Source: Bolinopsis microptera (lineage: Eukaryota; Ctenophora; Tentaculata; Lobata; Bolinopsidae). Taken from it: a stretch of 64,000 bases of DNA. Shown here piece by piece: positions 14,101 to 25,000 of this stretch. Below the pieces are notes generated by a model, which was not told the origin of the DNA, searched no databases, and was given only the letters and a program-made list of their open reading frames with translations. The stretch spans positions 12,307,578-12,371,577 of the forward strand of contig NC_087073.1 in the NCBI RefSeq assembly GCF_026151205.1. Reading direction: 5' to 3'. The translations under genes were made by a program, and so were the position numbers. How positions within the stretch are numbered: position 1 is the first letter of the stretch; each line of letters starts with the position of its first letter.

Positions 14101-15759
14101 GGAGTTAACTCTGAGTAGCGGTGGTGGGAGTTTTTACTTTTTTTGTTGAGAAATCTTCTTCGTTAGAATACTTCTTGTGTGTTATGTACAATTTTGTTTA
14201 TTATTAATATTAGTACGTGCCCGTCTATTATAACATAGGAGATCTTGAATAGGAGAACAAATGTTTGTCTACAGTATAAATGCAAAATTGCCAGAGATTG
14301 CAATGAAACATTGAAAGCGTAAGCAGCATGCAGTGACGATTGGTTGATTAACATCCAGCACTGGTTAGGTCCATTCAGTGGCAACTAATTTATCAAGAAT
14401 TAAGTTTTAATCAGAAGGTAAGGAGTGTGTACAGTGAGGAGGTAAGGACTCCAGTCTTGCTCGTGGCAACGCGTGACAGTTAGGGCTAGTTAACGTGCTT
14501 GTTGTTTGCTTGTTCAGTAATCGTTGAGTTAGCCTCCAGGGGAGCGAGCCATCAGCTATAACCTAACCACCAGCCCTATTATCCTCATTTCATTAATTTG
14601 TGAGTTCGAGTCACACTAGGCAGCATTCTCTCCGCGTGAAAGACCAATCCACATTCAAAATCCCCTGGCTCACCTTTTTTGTGGAAATAATTAGCACCCT
14701 CTGATGCGAGATACTGATTTTGTTTAATCATCTGGACCCATAGTCCACAGGATGGCGTTAATGATCGGGTTTCTCTGTTAATTGAGTTGAGAAACTGTGT
14801 CAACTACCCTCCGGGTTTCTCGCAGGTGTCACACCGTGAAAATTTTATAAAAAACAGAACATGTTAATTATAACAAATGGAGTCCTATTGATAGCATTGT
14901 GTCGGTTCAACCAGTTAATTTTTGTTCCCTAGCAAGACAAAGAATTGAACATTAATAGTCTCATTGTGTCATAAAGTCAGTTTTTAATTCACTAGGCGAG
15001 TTTAATAGGTTTTTATGTGCTGCCAGACACCAAACATCCCTGCTATTTGCAATTTGGACCAGTTAATGATATTTTGATTGCTCACTCATGACCTCTACAA
15101 ATTTAGAGTGTCTTTGAATCCGTTAAGTAGCAATGTTCATATAATCGTGAGTGTCAAAGGAAATTACTTTCAGGAGTCAGAACCGTCGATTTAGCCACGC
15201 CTCAATATCCTTAATGAATAATACAGTTAAGACCATTAAAGCCCCACCAACCACTTAACAGGTCCACTGAATAAAGAATTAAATAACATTTAAACTACCT
15301 TAAATTTTACCAACAAATTCGCCCATCTAAAAGTGTGGTGGGTCAGTTCTTTTCAAGGTTTGATTAAGTTCTGGTATGATATAGGGTGGCATATTAGCGG
15401 GTTTACACCCCGTATGTGGGCACCCCATGACTGAGAGGGTCGTATCCATTTCCTATCGACTATTTCAGGAGCAAATTTATAATTTTGGTCCATTTTTGAA
15501 GGGCACTGTGCGTACTCTACGTCTAATTTTCCCAGCATTTCAGAGTAAAAGAAAAAGTCGTACTTTTTCTGTACATTCTCTCCATTGTAATTTGAAAATT
15601 TATTTTTGAGCTGTTGCAATATAATGCCGTCAATAAAAACCAAATTATGGTCTGAAATCACCAAATCTATAATTGAGTAGGCTGATTCGAGAAAAAAAAG
15701 TAATTACAAAATTCTCCTTCCTTCTCCATTTCTCTTAATCACACTTCCTTTTATTTTAG
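5174..15759. other. 10.6-kb intergenic region, no gene recognised
   Basis: No open frame exceeds about 104 codons and none shows a recognisable domain, signal peptide or consistent splice context. There is no tRNA or snRNA signature that I can see. The region lies between the divergently transcribed ShKT gene (-) and homeobox gene (+), so regulatory DNA for either could be here. CACGTG E-boxes occur at about 10633, 12587 and 12628. A stretch around 13930-14060 is unusually GC-rich. A 5' noncoding exon of the homeobox gene may lie in the distal part, because the first coding exon is preceded by a splice acceptor. Confidence 0.5.
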
Positions 15760-18700
15760 CGAATACGACATGGCCGTGTTACCACTTCCCAACTCTGAAA
15801 CAACACTCGGCGACATAGCAAAGTTGAAAGCAGCAGTGGCACCTCTACATCCGTACCTGCTTCCCTCAACCCTGACCCTGACTACGGTTGCTGGGGGACT
15901 ATTCTCTTCCTCCGCAGGCAATATAGATGATCACGTGACCACCCACGTGAGTTCACACAATTCCATGCTCCTGTCCCGATCCAGCATATCTTCTCTGCTC
16001 AGCTCGGTTCAGAACAAAGAATCAGTCTCTTCACCACCTCAAAAACATCAGTCTGACTCGGAGACTGAGAACAAGACGATGATGGGCGAGGTTATGGGGG
16101 ATGAGGTTGAGATGTTGGATCTGACGGACAATCTATCCTCACCAAACCGGGATAGTCAACAAGAAATACAATGCCAGAGGTAAGATGAGGGAATATTTCT
16201 AATTATTGACCTGGTAAAAATTCTAAGTATTTCTGAGTATTCTCTTGATTATTAATAGAAAATCTAGATAAAGATAGAGCCAGATTCAAGTATAACTTAT
16301 CAATGATTTTATTTCTATTTCCGGGCGATACTGTTTTGACTGTAAAAGGGGTACTAAAATTAACCAATAATTGAATAACTGTATCTTACCCCTAGGTCCC
16401 CCGACTCAACAGTGAAGCACAGCATAGAACGCATCCTCGGTCTCCAGGCACACGACAACTCCGGCTCCGCCGCATCCCTCGCCACTCCTTTCTCATCAAG
16501 TTAGTTTTAAACTTCCGCCCTCCAGGCCACGTAATCTACTGATTTAAGCTGACTTTAATTAAACATTCTAGCAAGGGTCCAGCAAGGCTGTCCGAGCATT
16601 GTCCACGGCTCGTGCCCCTGTCACGGACCATCCCTCTGCAAGCAAAATTAAGATCAATTGATGATAGGAGGGTGAACACTGAACGAGACTTAGGGAGTTA
16701 AGTGGAAAACAAGGGCATTAAAGTATTTAAAGATGAAAGATGTCGAGCTTGCAGTGGTGCTGGAGCGTAGAGCCTGTCACCGCTAATTGAACCTTCTTCC
16801 ATCTCTCTGTGACACCGTCAAGCTTGACTCAAGCACTCCCATTTCCATCCAACTCCCGAATTTTGGTAAATGAACTCGAATGTCACGTGACAGGATAGCG
16901 CGCTTTTATTGGCTCTATCCTAGACACGTGGATCGAGCGACCGCCCTGATTGGTTAGCCTCGTATTCATAACATGACAAGAATTGAGAAACATTTACCGG
17001 CGAGTCCGTGAGAAGCAGATCCAGGCGCTGAGCGGCTCAGCTTCCTCTTTAAATTCACTTAGCTGCCCCAGTTCGGCAGAGTTTCGAATTTGAGATAGTT
17101 TGTGTACCAGAACCCTCATCACGCCGCTAATTCCTTTTATTAAATCGTATTCAATATAAATCCTACTGATCAGGCATTGTCGGGACAGGTTTCTTAAAAA
17201 CTATGCTATTTCAGCAAGAAAAATCATTACATACCACAAGACTTATTGACTCGTCAACATTGGATTTTTCCCATTACTCTTATCGTAAAGTTGTTAGGAT
17301 AGATTAAGGATCTATACTTTACAAGCGTACCAAGTCAGACCGCCCCTAACCAATAATAGATCCAAATACTTAACGTAATATTTTATTTTATTACAGATAA
17401 TTATAATAATTTCATTCGAAAATAAACACCATTCTCTTTCAGTAAAATCAAAGTCCAAACTGCAGAGAAGGAACAGGATCACATTTACAGCAGCCCAACT
17501 TGAAGGCCTGGAGAAGTCATTTCAAGAAACACATTATCCTGACGTGTTTGGGAGAGAAGAGATTGCTTACTCTCTGCAGTTAACTGAGCAACGAGTTCAG
17601 GTATTGGTCTTTTACACTTTTGCTGACTTAATTATACTTTATTTTACCACAAATAAACTTATTGATTATATTAGAAGCCCCAAAATAGAATAAACACTAT
17701 TCCTTAACATTACTTATTATCAGTCCTTTATTATAAGTAACTTAGCTAGACATGACTGATTTATATCATTTATTTTCGATATTATTTTTAATTAATAGAA
17801 TCATCTTCATATTTCCATTTTCATAAGACTAAAGATCTTAATATGACCAAAGATCTTCATAAGACTTAAGATCTTCATGAGACTTAAGACCTTGTGCAAT
17901 CTGTAGTATTTCACTCATATCATAGTGTGGGCTCAGCAATATCGTTATGTTTACCTAAGTTATACCTTTAAAGATATTAGTAAGACTTTCATTCGAATAT
18001 TTGTATTCAGAGTTTTACCTATCACCTATTTTACCTATCACCTGCAAAAGTGTTGTACTCATTCTTCAATTTTTGCCGGCGCGTGCCATTAACAAAGTTC
18101 CCACTATATAAATTCACAAATAAACACTGTTAATCTTATACCCAGTAATTCACAATGGTATCCTCCATAATTACAAACTGGTTGATTGCATTTTTACTGA
18201 TATGTGCGAAAACTCTACTCACTAAGTTAATTAGATGCTCCCACCTGAATAGAATAACCAATGGAGTGCTGACTATAGGCAATCTAGTGCTCAATCAGTT
18301 CAAAGATTGGATCACGTGGTCAATACAGGATGGTGAGTATGTGATAATTCATTTCTCATCTGATTCTACTCCGTCACGCAGCCGAGATCAGTTTATGCTT
18401 CACCTCCCAACTTAGTTTACAATAATGCAGATGAGTCAGCAGCATTCAAGGGAATGATATAACCCAAAATTTGTGAAATATTGGGGGGGGGGGGGGGGGG
18501 GGGTGTCATGTCCGTCTATGTCCGCCTATGTCCTGTCCTTTTTGGATTCTATGAGACAACGGACGTGTTTTTTGGGACATTGACGGACACGGACGGACAT
18601 TGGCGGACTCGGACGGACATTGGCGGACTCGGACGGACATTGGCGGACCCAGACGGACATTGGCGGACTTGGATGGACATTGGTGGACATTAGCGGACAT

Positions 18701-21700
18701 TGGTGGACATTAGCGGACAAAAATTTTGAGGACTAAAGAGTACTGAAGAGTTCTGAAGAGTACTGAGGAGGGTACCGAACGGACAAAAAACATGATCCCC
18801 CTATAACAGCAGAAATTGAACATTTTATTTAGCAATTTAGGTGCGAGCGTGCTAAATCACTCTACAGTCGATCTTCGAGATTGTTCTAAAAGGGTCCCCG
18901 ACAGTTGAAACCAACTTCAATCGATGTATTTTTGGACGCTGATTCCAAATCACCCCCCATGACATAGGGTTAAAATGCTCCCCTGACGAGATATTGGCGA
19001 AAAACTGTCTTGATCACGTGATATGACCGTATAAGGAAGTTAGTCTAATTTCTCGATAGGGTTAGGGTTTCAGCATATGCTTTTGTTAAGGATTGGGTTA
19101 GGGTTAGGGTTGGGATCAGATTACAGGGTTAAATTTTCGAATAGTCGTTCATGACCAGCTAGAGAAGGGGTTGAAAAAGTCACATGACAGTCGAGTGTAG
19201 AGTGATTAATCATCATCCATTTAGGTGTCCATTAATGTCCGCCTATGTCCGCCTATGTCCGTCTATGTCCGCCTATGTCCGCCTATGTCCGCCTATGTCC
19301 GTCTATGTCCGCCTATGTCCTGTCCTTTTTGGATTCTATGAGACAAGCGGACATAGACGGACTTGACACCCCCCCCCCCCAATATTTCTAGCTTTTATCT
19401 AAATCATAAATTGTTATTACTTGCAGGAACCCGTCTAACCCTAAACTGGTGTCAAGACTCAATCTAGACTAAAATAATTATTACCTATTTAATTCGCGTT
19501 TTTGACACCACTTGGGGTCCAAATTATGGGCATTTAAATTCTTATTCCTTGGCCAATTTTTTTCATGCATTTGAACCAGTCAAAAAAATGTAAGTTGTAT
19601 ATCTTTTACGGTTTTTGCGGAAAGCCGTGTTAAAGTTGGTGGTGTCAGTAAAATGGTACGGATATATATATATATATATTTTAAAGTCACTATTGTGATA
19701 TATATATATATATATCGTCTCGCTTTATATATAGTAAGATTAATATGCGTTTTAAATGCATTTTAGAACTCATGATATATCGACATAAACATTAAACATG
19801 GTTTATGTGGTTGCTTCTTAATCTCATTTATTGGCCTACTTGAAATTTTCGATATGACCATATAAATTTACCCGCCAGAAGTATTCAGAACATGTCTGAA
19901 GAATAAATATTATGATATTATGACCAAATATTATGATATAATTTACGTCGGGAAAGTCAGGATCACGTGGTGGGGTAGTTAGCATGTGATAATTCATTTT
20001 TCATCTGATTCTACTCCGTCACGCAGCTGAGATCAGTTTATGATTCACCTCCCAACTTAGTGTACAATAATGCAGATGAGTCAGCAGCATTCAAGGGAAT
20101 GACATAACCCAAAATTTGTGAAATATTGCTAGTTTTTATCTAAATCATAAATGATCATTATTAATATGCGGATTAGTTGCATTCTAGAATTCATGATACA
20201 TCGACTTAAACATGGTTTATGCGGTTGCTTCATAATCTAATTTATTGGCCATCGAAAAGCAGTAAAGTTATATGGTCATTGGACATATCGCAAAATTCAA
20301 ATTATCACAGGCGGAAGTACTCAGAACATGTTTGAAGACCAAATATATTATGAAATAATTTACGTCGGGAAAGTTATGAATATCAAATCTGAGACTCAAG
20401 GACAGTATTTACCAGTCAGTTATTGCAAATACTTAATTTTTATGAATGACCTCAGTTATTTATCCAGTGTTTATTAACAGTGTTTTATGTTTTCAGTTTT
20501 TATCAAAATCTGCAACAATTTTAACTCTCGAATGTATTTCTTCATTAGTTAGGTTCGTATAAAATGGACGCGTCACATCACACATGACCCCTCCACAAGA
20601 ATTTAATTGGATAGTCCGAGTTTAGGTACCAGATTGTAATTCCATTGTTTAGTAAATCTTCTTCTGTTGTAGGTCCCACAACAACGTATAAATATAATTC
20701 CATTAGACCACCTTCTCTACACCACAAACATGTTACCATTCTTTTGTTTCCTGAGATGTTTAATTCTCACAGCTACGCCGAGCCGGGTGTTTATTCACTA
20801 AAGTTGTCAAGTCGAAGAGCGGGGAAATTAGTATTTTCTAGGATTTTCTCGGAAGAAAGAGATTAACCTGTCAAATTAAATGCCGTTTTAAGGCAAGAAT
20901 TTAAACAATGAAGCCAGTTGTTGAGTCGAGCACTTAAGTTACGTGTAATTATGATGCAGTTGGAATTCACCCCAGTTGTAAAACCATATAACTAGGAGTT
21001 ATAGTTAAAATGAATTAGGTAAAAGGGGATGAAAATCCAGTGATTTGGATATGTCAAATTGCTTGAATTTAAGGATTACCCAAGTTGCAGATTTAAAGAT
21101 GGTAATGAATATTGAATACCTGCATTTAATTTACGAGGATATTAGGACAATTTAAAACAATGTCTAATGACTACTTTTAAAATCTTTGCAAATTTTCGCT
21201 TCCTTTCGTGCAAACTATGACAGGCCAGTTTTTCCATTCAAGATAGAATATTCCAGGTTGATGTTAAACCTTCTTATCAATCACCGACACCTTAATGCCA
21301 ATTTCTAATCACTCCACTTCTCAATTTTTCTTCTTTTATAACCACTTTATCTAATTTTTAAAATGCTCCCAATCACCTATCAGTCAACCTGCATATAACC
21401 ACTTTATCAACATTTTGAACTTAATTAACATTTTTCTATCCCATATGTCTATATATAGAATTATAATATTTTCTAACAAACCCCTCATCCAGGTTTGGTT
21501 CCAAAATCGTCGAGCAAAGTGGAGGAAGAGACAAAAGCTGTCTAACGGGCGTCCAGGACCAGTGCCAAGAGGGATGAGACTTATTGGCGGAACTTGTGCG
21601 GATAAATCTCAACCTAAACCTGTTGAACACAAACCCTCTAATGGCATGGGTACGTAAAGTTCTGTTCTATTACAGTAAATTGTGTGAACTGATTAGTCAG

Positions 21701-22085
21701 TTCATATGACTTTTTCGGTCACACCTTGATTTTTAACAATAATTATTTATTCCTACCTAGACACTAAGTACTATAATGGTCACATCACAAACTAAAACCA
21801 AAGCCCCTCAAAAATCCAAGAAAACTAACCTCTACTTGCTCAGGACCAGTCATAACCTCAATCTCCGGAGGTAACCTCAACTCTACCCTACTCTGGAAGA
21901 CCCCCACCATGGCAAACTACCCCTGGTTAGGAAATCTCCCTTCCCTCTCGACCTCCTCTCTCAGCCTTGCTTCCTCCCTGTCGTATGAGAGGCTCCAGCA
22001 GCTGGGTCTACTCGGAGGTCTGGCTTCTCAAGCTCGTGGTGAACAAGTCAACACTTCTTCTCTCCCTAACTCCAGAATCAGTTGA
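15760..22085 (+). CDS. Paired-like (Q50) homeobox transcription factor, 5 exons
   Basis: Exons 15760-16179 (ATG at 15770), 16396-16499, 17443-17600, 21493-21649 and 21844-22085 join in phase to 356 residues ending at the TGA 22083-22085. Residues 145-152 (HSIERILG) form an octapeptide/eh1-type repressor motif like those of Rx and Hesx proteins. The homeodomain spans residues 179-238: R5, F8, L16, F20, HYPDVF at 24-29, then WFQNRR with Q50 and N51. There is no paired box and no clear C-terminal OAR motif. An intron splits homeodomain codons 46 and 47, the ancestral position in paired-class genes. The N-terminus is Ser-rich with an acidic stretch. A nuclear DNA-binding repressor or activator in development is expected from the family. 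The octapeptide points towards Rx, Hesx or homeobrain relatives, but the homeodomain does not settle the subfamily. A candidate AATAAA lies at 22570-22575. Confidence 0.92.
16180..17442 (+). other. Homeobox introns 1 and 2
   Basis: Introns 16180-16395 and 16500-17442. Intron 1 is short and featureless. Intron 2 contains the E-box/CCAAT cluster at 16884-16953 described separately. No other feature is visible. Confidence 0.6.
16884..16953 (+). promoter_or_regulatory. E-box plus paired CCAAT module, copy 1
   Basis: Within 70 bp lie two CACGTG E-boxes (16884, 16925) and two ATTGG (inverted CCAAT) boxes (16908, 16949), the second in the context CCCTGATTGG. CACGTG binds bHLH-leucine-zipper factors (USF, MITF/TFE, Myc) and CCAAT pairs about 30-40 bp apart are typical of NF-Y sites. 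It sits in homeobox intron 2. Function is inferred from motif content only. Confidence 0.4.
18483..19380. mobile_element. 898-bp inverted-repeat element with GGACAT minisatellites
   Basis: The element begins with about 21 G followed by TGTCATGTCCGTCTATGTCC and ends with the inverse of the same pattern followed by poly-C, so it has terminal inverted repeats of more than 30 bp. AATATT flanks both ends (477-482 and 381-386 of the respective kilobase: 18477-18482 and 19381-19386), consistent with a 6-bp target duplication. The paralogous duplicate nearby (around 20119-20133) has the uninterrupted site, which confirms a discrete insertion. Subterminal tandem repeats of GGACATTGGCGGACTCGGAC type fill 18580-18720, and ATGTCCGCCT units fill 19235-19320. 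A 30-bp segment around GGATTCTATGAGACAA occurs near both ends in direct orientation. There is no transposase frame. Confidence 0.8.
19061..19112 (+). repeat. Short telomere-like TTAGGG tract
   Basis: GGGTTAGGGTTTC at 19059-19071 and GGGTTAGGGTTAGGGTTGGG at about 19094-19113 match the TTAGGG telomere unit of most animals. The tract lies inside the 898-bp inverted-repeat element. It is too short to be a telomere remnant with certainty and could be chance or telomeric filler. Confidence 0.5.
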
Positions 22086-25000
22086 GAAGAGGAAATTGGC
22101 CGTTCCATTTACTGATAGCGTGTTTTAAGCTGATTCTCAAGTTTGAAGGGAAGATCTGAGAAGTACCTGCGAAGAGAGAGGAAGGGACACTAGATTGAAC
22201 GAAGAAGGAACAGAGAACAAACTGATAATTTTATGTTTGTGATCAATGATTTAAGTATTGACAATATTTAACTTTTTGCGGCAAGGATCTTGCCACAGTA
22301 TAATACGAAACAGTTTTGTGTGATTTGACTTTTGATTTATTTCGTTATATTTATTTGTTGAATAAGTTCTGATTTCACTTATCCATCGATTTTTACTTTG
22401 TCAGATCAGACTGTTAAAAATGGTACCTATTGGTAAATAGTTAATCGGTTCTCACGAAGATCAAACAGCAATTTAGAGCTGTCTCCTATCTCATTAAATT
22501 TAAGATTTTAAGATGGAATCGTTTAAAATAACATGCCAAACTTATCTGGCCACTTATAGATTTTCAGCAAAAATAAACGTTCCCTTGATATTTCAGTTCG
22601 TGCTTGTTTACACCACTCACAGATAATGGTAGAATCGATGGACGAACACGTGACCAACCAGCTGATTTGGCAAGGAGATCCCATTGGTTTCGGATGCCTT
22701 TTTATTTCCCTTCATTCTTCTGGTGAGATAATAGGAAAATTCGTTATGTCCATAGAATTCAAGCAAATATCCTCAGAACGGTTGCCAGCCGTGACAGTCT
22801 TTAAAGGATCATATCGTATTCAGTATGGTGACAGGCTTGATACCATCGTGGTGTTTCGGAAGAATTTTCTGAATGGTCGTTTAATCTTAGGCCTAGGGAA
22901 AATTTGATTAAAATATCATGGACAATCTGATGGGTAGGAATAGATTTTGGACTACCTGATCACGAGCCTAAAGTGCCCATGGGTACTTTAGGATCAGGAC
23001 AATAAATTGAGAGAAATGGGCAGCAGCGTGGACCATACTAATTACCATATTTTAGTGTTTAATACAGGCTGGCTATTGAATAATGAGTACCTACTAGCAA
23101 GAACTACTCACAGTTTGCTTCACCTTAGGGTGTAGCCTCTAAACATTACTGAATAAGCCCGGCAAATTAATATCATCATGGTAGGAAGGGGGTGTGGCCT
23201 GCATTCTGCACTTTGGTGCACAAATCCGAAACCAGAACGTAAAACTAAAAGTATTGAATTTGTCCACATTTTCCACTATTCACGTATGATCATGTTCAGA
23301 AGTATAGAGAATTGATTGGTTCTTACCCAGTGCCCAAGATGGTACCAGATATTCTTAAGTGTGAAATGAAGCACTGGTTTGGGCATGAACATGGATCAGT
23401 AAATTCCCGGAAATTACACGGGAATGGTTTCCGGCTGGAGTTGGGAAAGATCCGGGGACGGTGAGTCAGAGGTCGTGGTCTAAACAAAGGAGCCAGCTCG
23501 TGACACGCACATATCATTCGTTCCTCGCACGATAATTACAGCACTAGAATTCTCCGCCTCCCTCCATCTGCTGTGTCGTAATTTAATTACATGTAGTGGA
23601 TTCTGCTCGGCTGCCAGTACTGGTAACACTGACACGAGATGCTACCGTCCTCCGCTCTTTCTCGCTACATCATGTACTTTCGCGAGCACTGTCACGACTC
23701 CCTCATCCAAGCAACAGTAGCCAATCAGCGGCCGTGAGGAACCGCAATTAACCAATCAGGGACCAGCGTGGGAGTCACGTGACTGCGCGGGAGAAGGATT
23801 GAGAACTGAGGAGTGGACTGTAGTACCGACTCGGACTGGGAGTGTGATTACTGACAATTCAATTAGTGCTTGACACGGACAGTGCAACCTGTGTTTCGCT
23901 TCAAAACCTTCCGATTGGATTGCACATATTCTAAGTATCAAGGTTAAAGAGGATTTGTCATTGAAAACACGAATGATACCAGCGATAGCATAGTGATACA
24001 GTATCACTTTTATCGACAGATCACAAACAGATCCATCGATATTGGCAGAATTTTCCAGTGATTCTGCAGATATTATGTAGTGCAGTTATAGATGGTGTCT
24101 ACAGTGGATAATCGGTTAAACATTCACTGCAGGCATATACCTTCACTGCAACTATTCAACAAATATAGATACCTGTTATAAAAACATCCTTTTGTATTAT
24201 CAGCATCATTGCTTATCATTGCAACAGTCGAACTTTTCTTGAGAAGAATTTGATCTCTTAGAGGGAACTCCATTGTATGTATAAATAGATCCATGTAGAC
24301 AATTCTTAAATAAGCCTAAAATTTTAACATTTTCAAAAGATGAATTTTAGTAGCAACCTAATATCGAAATTTCTCTGACTTGCTATATTGTTTTATGCAA
24401 TAAATATTTCATCCAATTTGCATATTAAGTCTCAGCCGTGGCCTAATGTCTAACTCTAATGACAAAACAAAAGTGTGCGACTTTTGACTGTATAACCCAC
24501 CAAATTCTGAAGAGAGTAGGATACCATCCTTCCGGAAGTTGTTGATTAGTAAAGAAGTGGTCTCATTGGACATAACTTTGGAAACGTTTACTTTTAGAAC
24601 TTTAGAAGTGACCTCTTCAGATGCAATTTAAGTATGTAGCAAGAACATCAAGCAAATTTCTTGCTATTTCCTTGGACAAAAATTTGGCATTTCTTAAGAA
24701 TATAGGTCAGTAGTTATAAAATTAGCAGATGTTATTCAATGAATGAATGGGTGTAGCCAAGCTGAGCAATATGAGAATGAGATCAGGCCAAACTGATGGT
24801 TAGTTCGTCCTGACAAGAACACTTATTCGGCAATATCGTCAGTAGAACAGAACTGGAGCACACTTTCTACCCTATCAAGGGAAGGCGATCTTAAGCACCC
24901 TGATTATCATGATTTAATTGTGCCCATATTCATTATGACACTTGATTAAGAATCATCGCCACGAGAATACGAATAATAATTAATGAATCACTAAATCGGC

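Larger units (their letters stand above)
17601..21492 (+). other. Homeobox intron 3, with segmental duplication
   Basis: This 3.9-kb intron splits the homeodomain. It contains a short minisatellite (17822-17893, AAGATCTTCATAAGACTT-type units), a direct duplication (copy A 18309-19962, copy B 19963-20382) and, inside copy A only, the 898-bp inverted-repeat element at 18483-19380 and a further 320-bp insertion at about 19420-19739 that includes TA microsatellites. From 20383 to 21492 nothing is recognised. Confidence 0.75.

Noticed and set aside
14585..14630. GAGTTCGAGTCAC resembling a tRNA B box
   Set aside because: No acceptor, D or anticodon stems could be drawn around it on either strand.
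18481..18720. Repeat-rich frames ([13 protein letters not shown])
   Set aside because: They arise from GGACAT-type tandem repeats in the inverted-repeat element, and similar frames open on both strands.
19061..19112. Telomere or chromosome end
   Set aside because: Only three to four TTAGGG units, inside a repeat element and within a gene intron.
22626..22907. 93-codon frame downstream of the homeobox gene
   Set aside because: No recognisable domain, composition is unremarkable, and such lengths occur by chance here. A small gene cannot be excluded.
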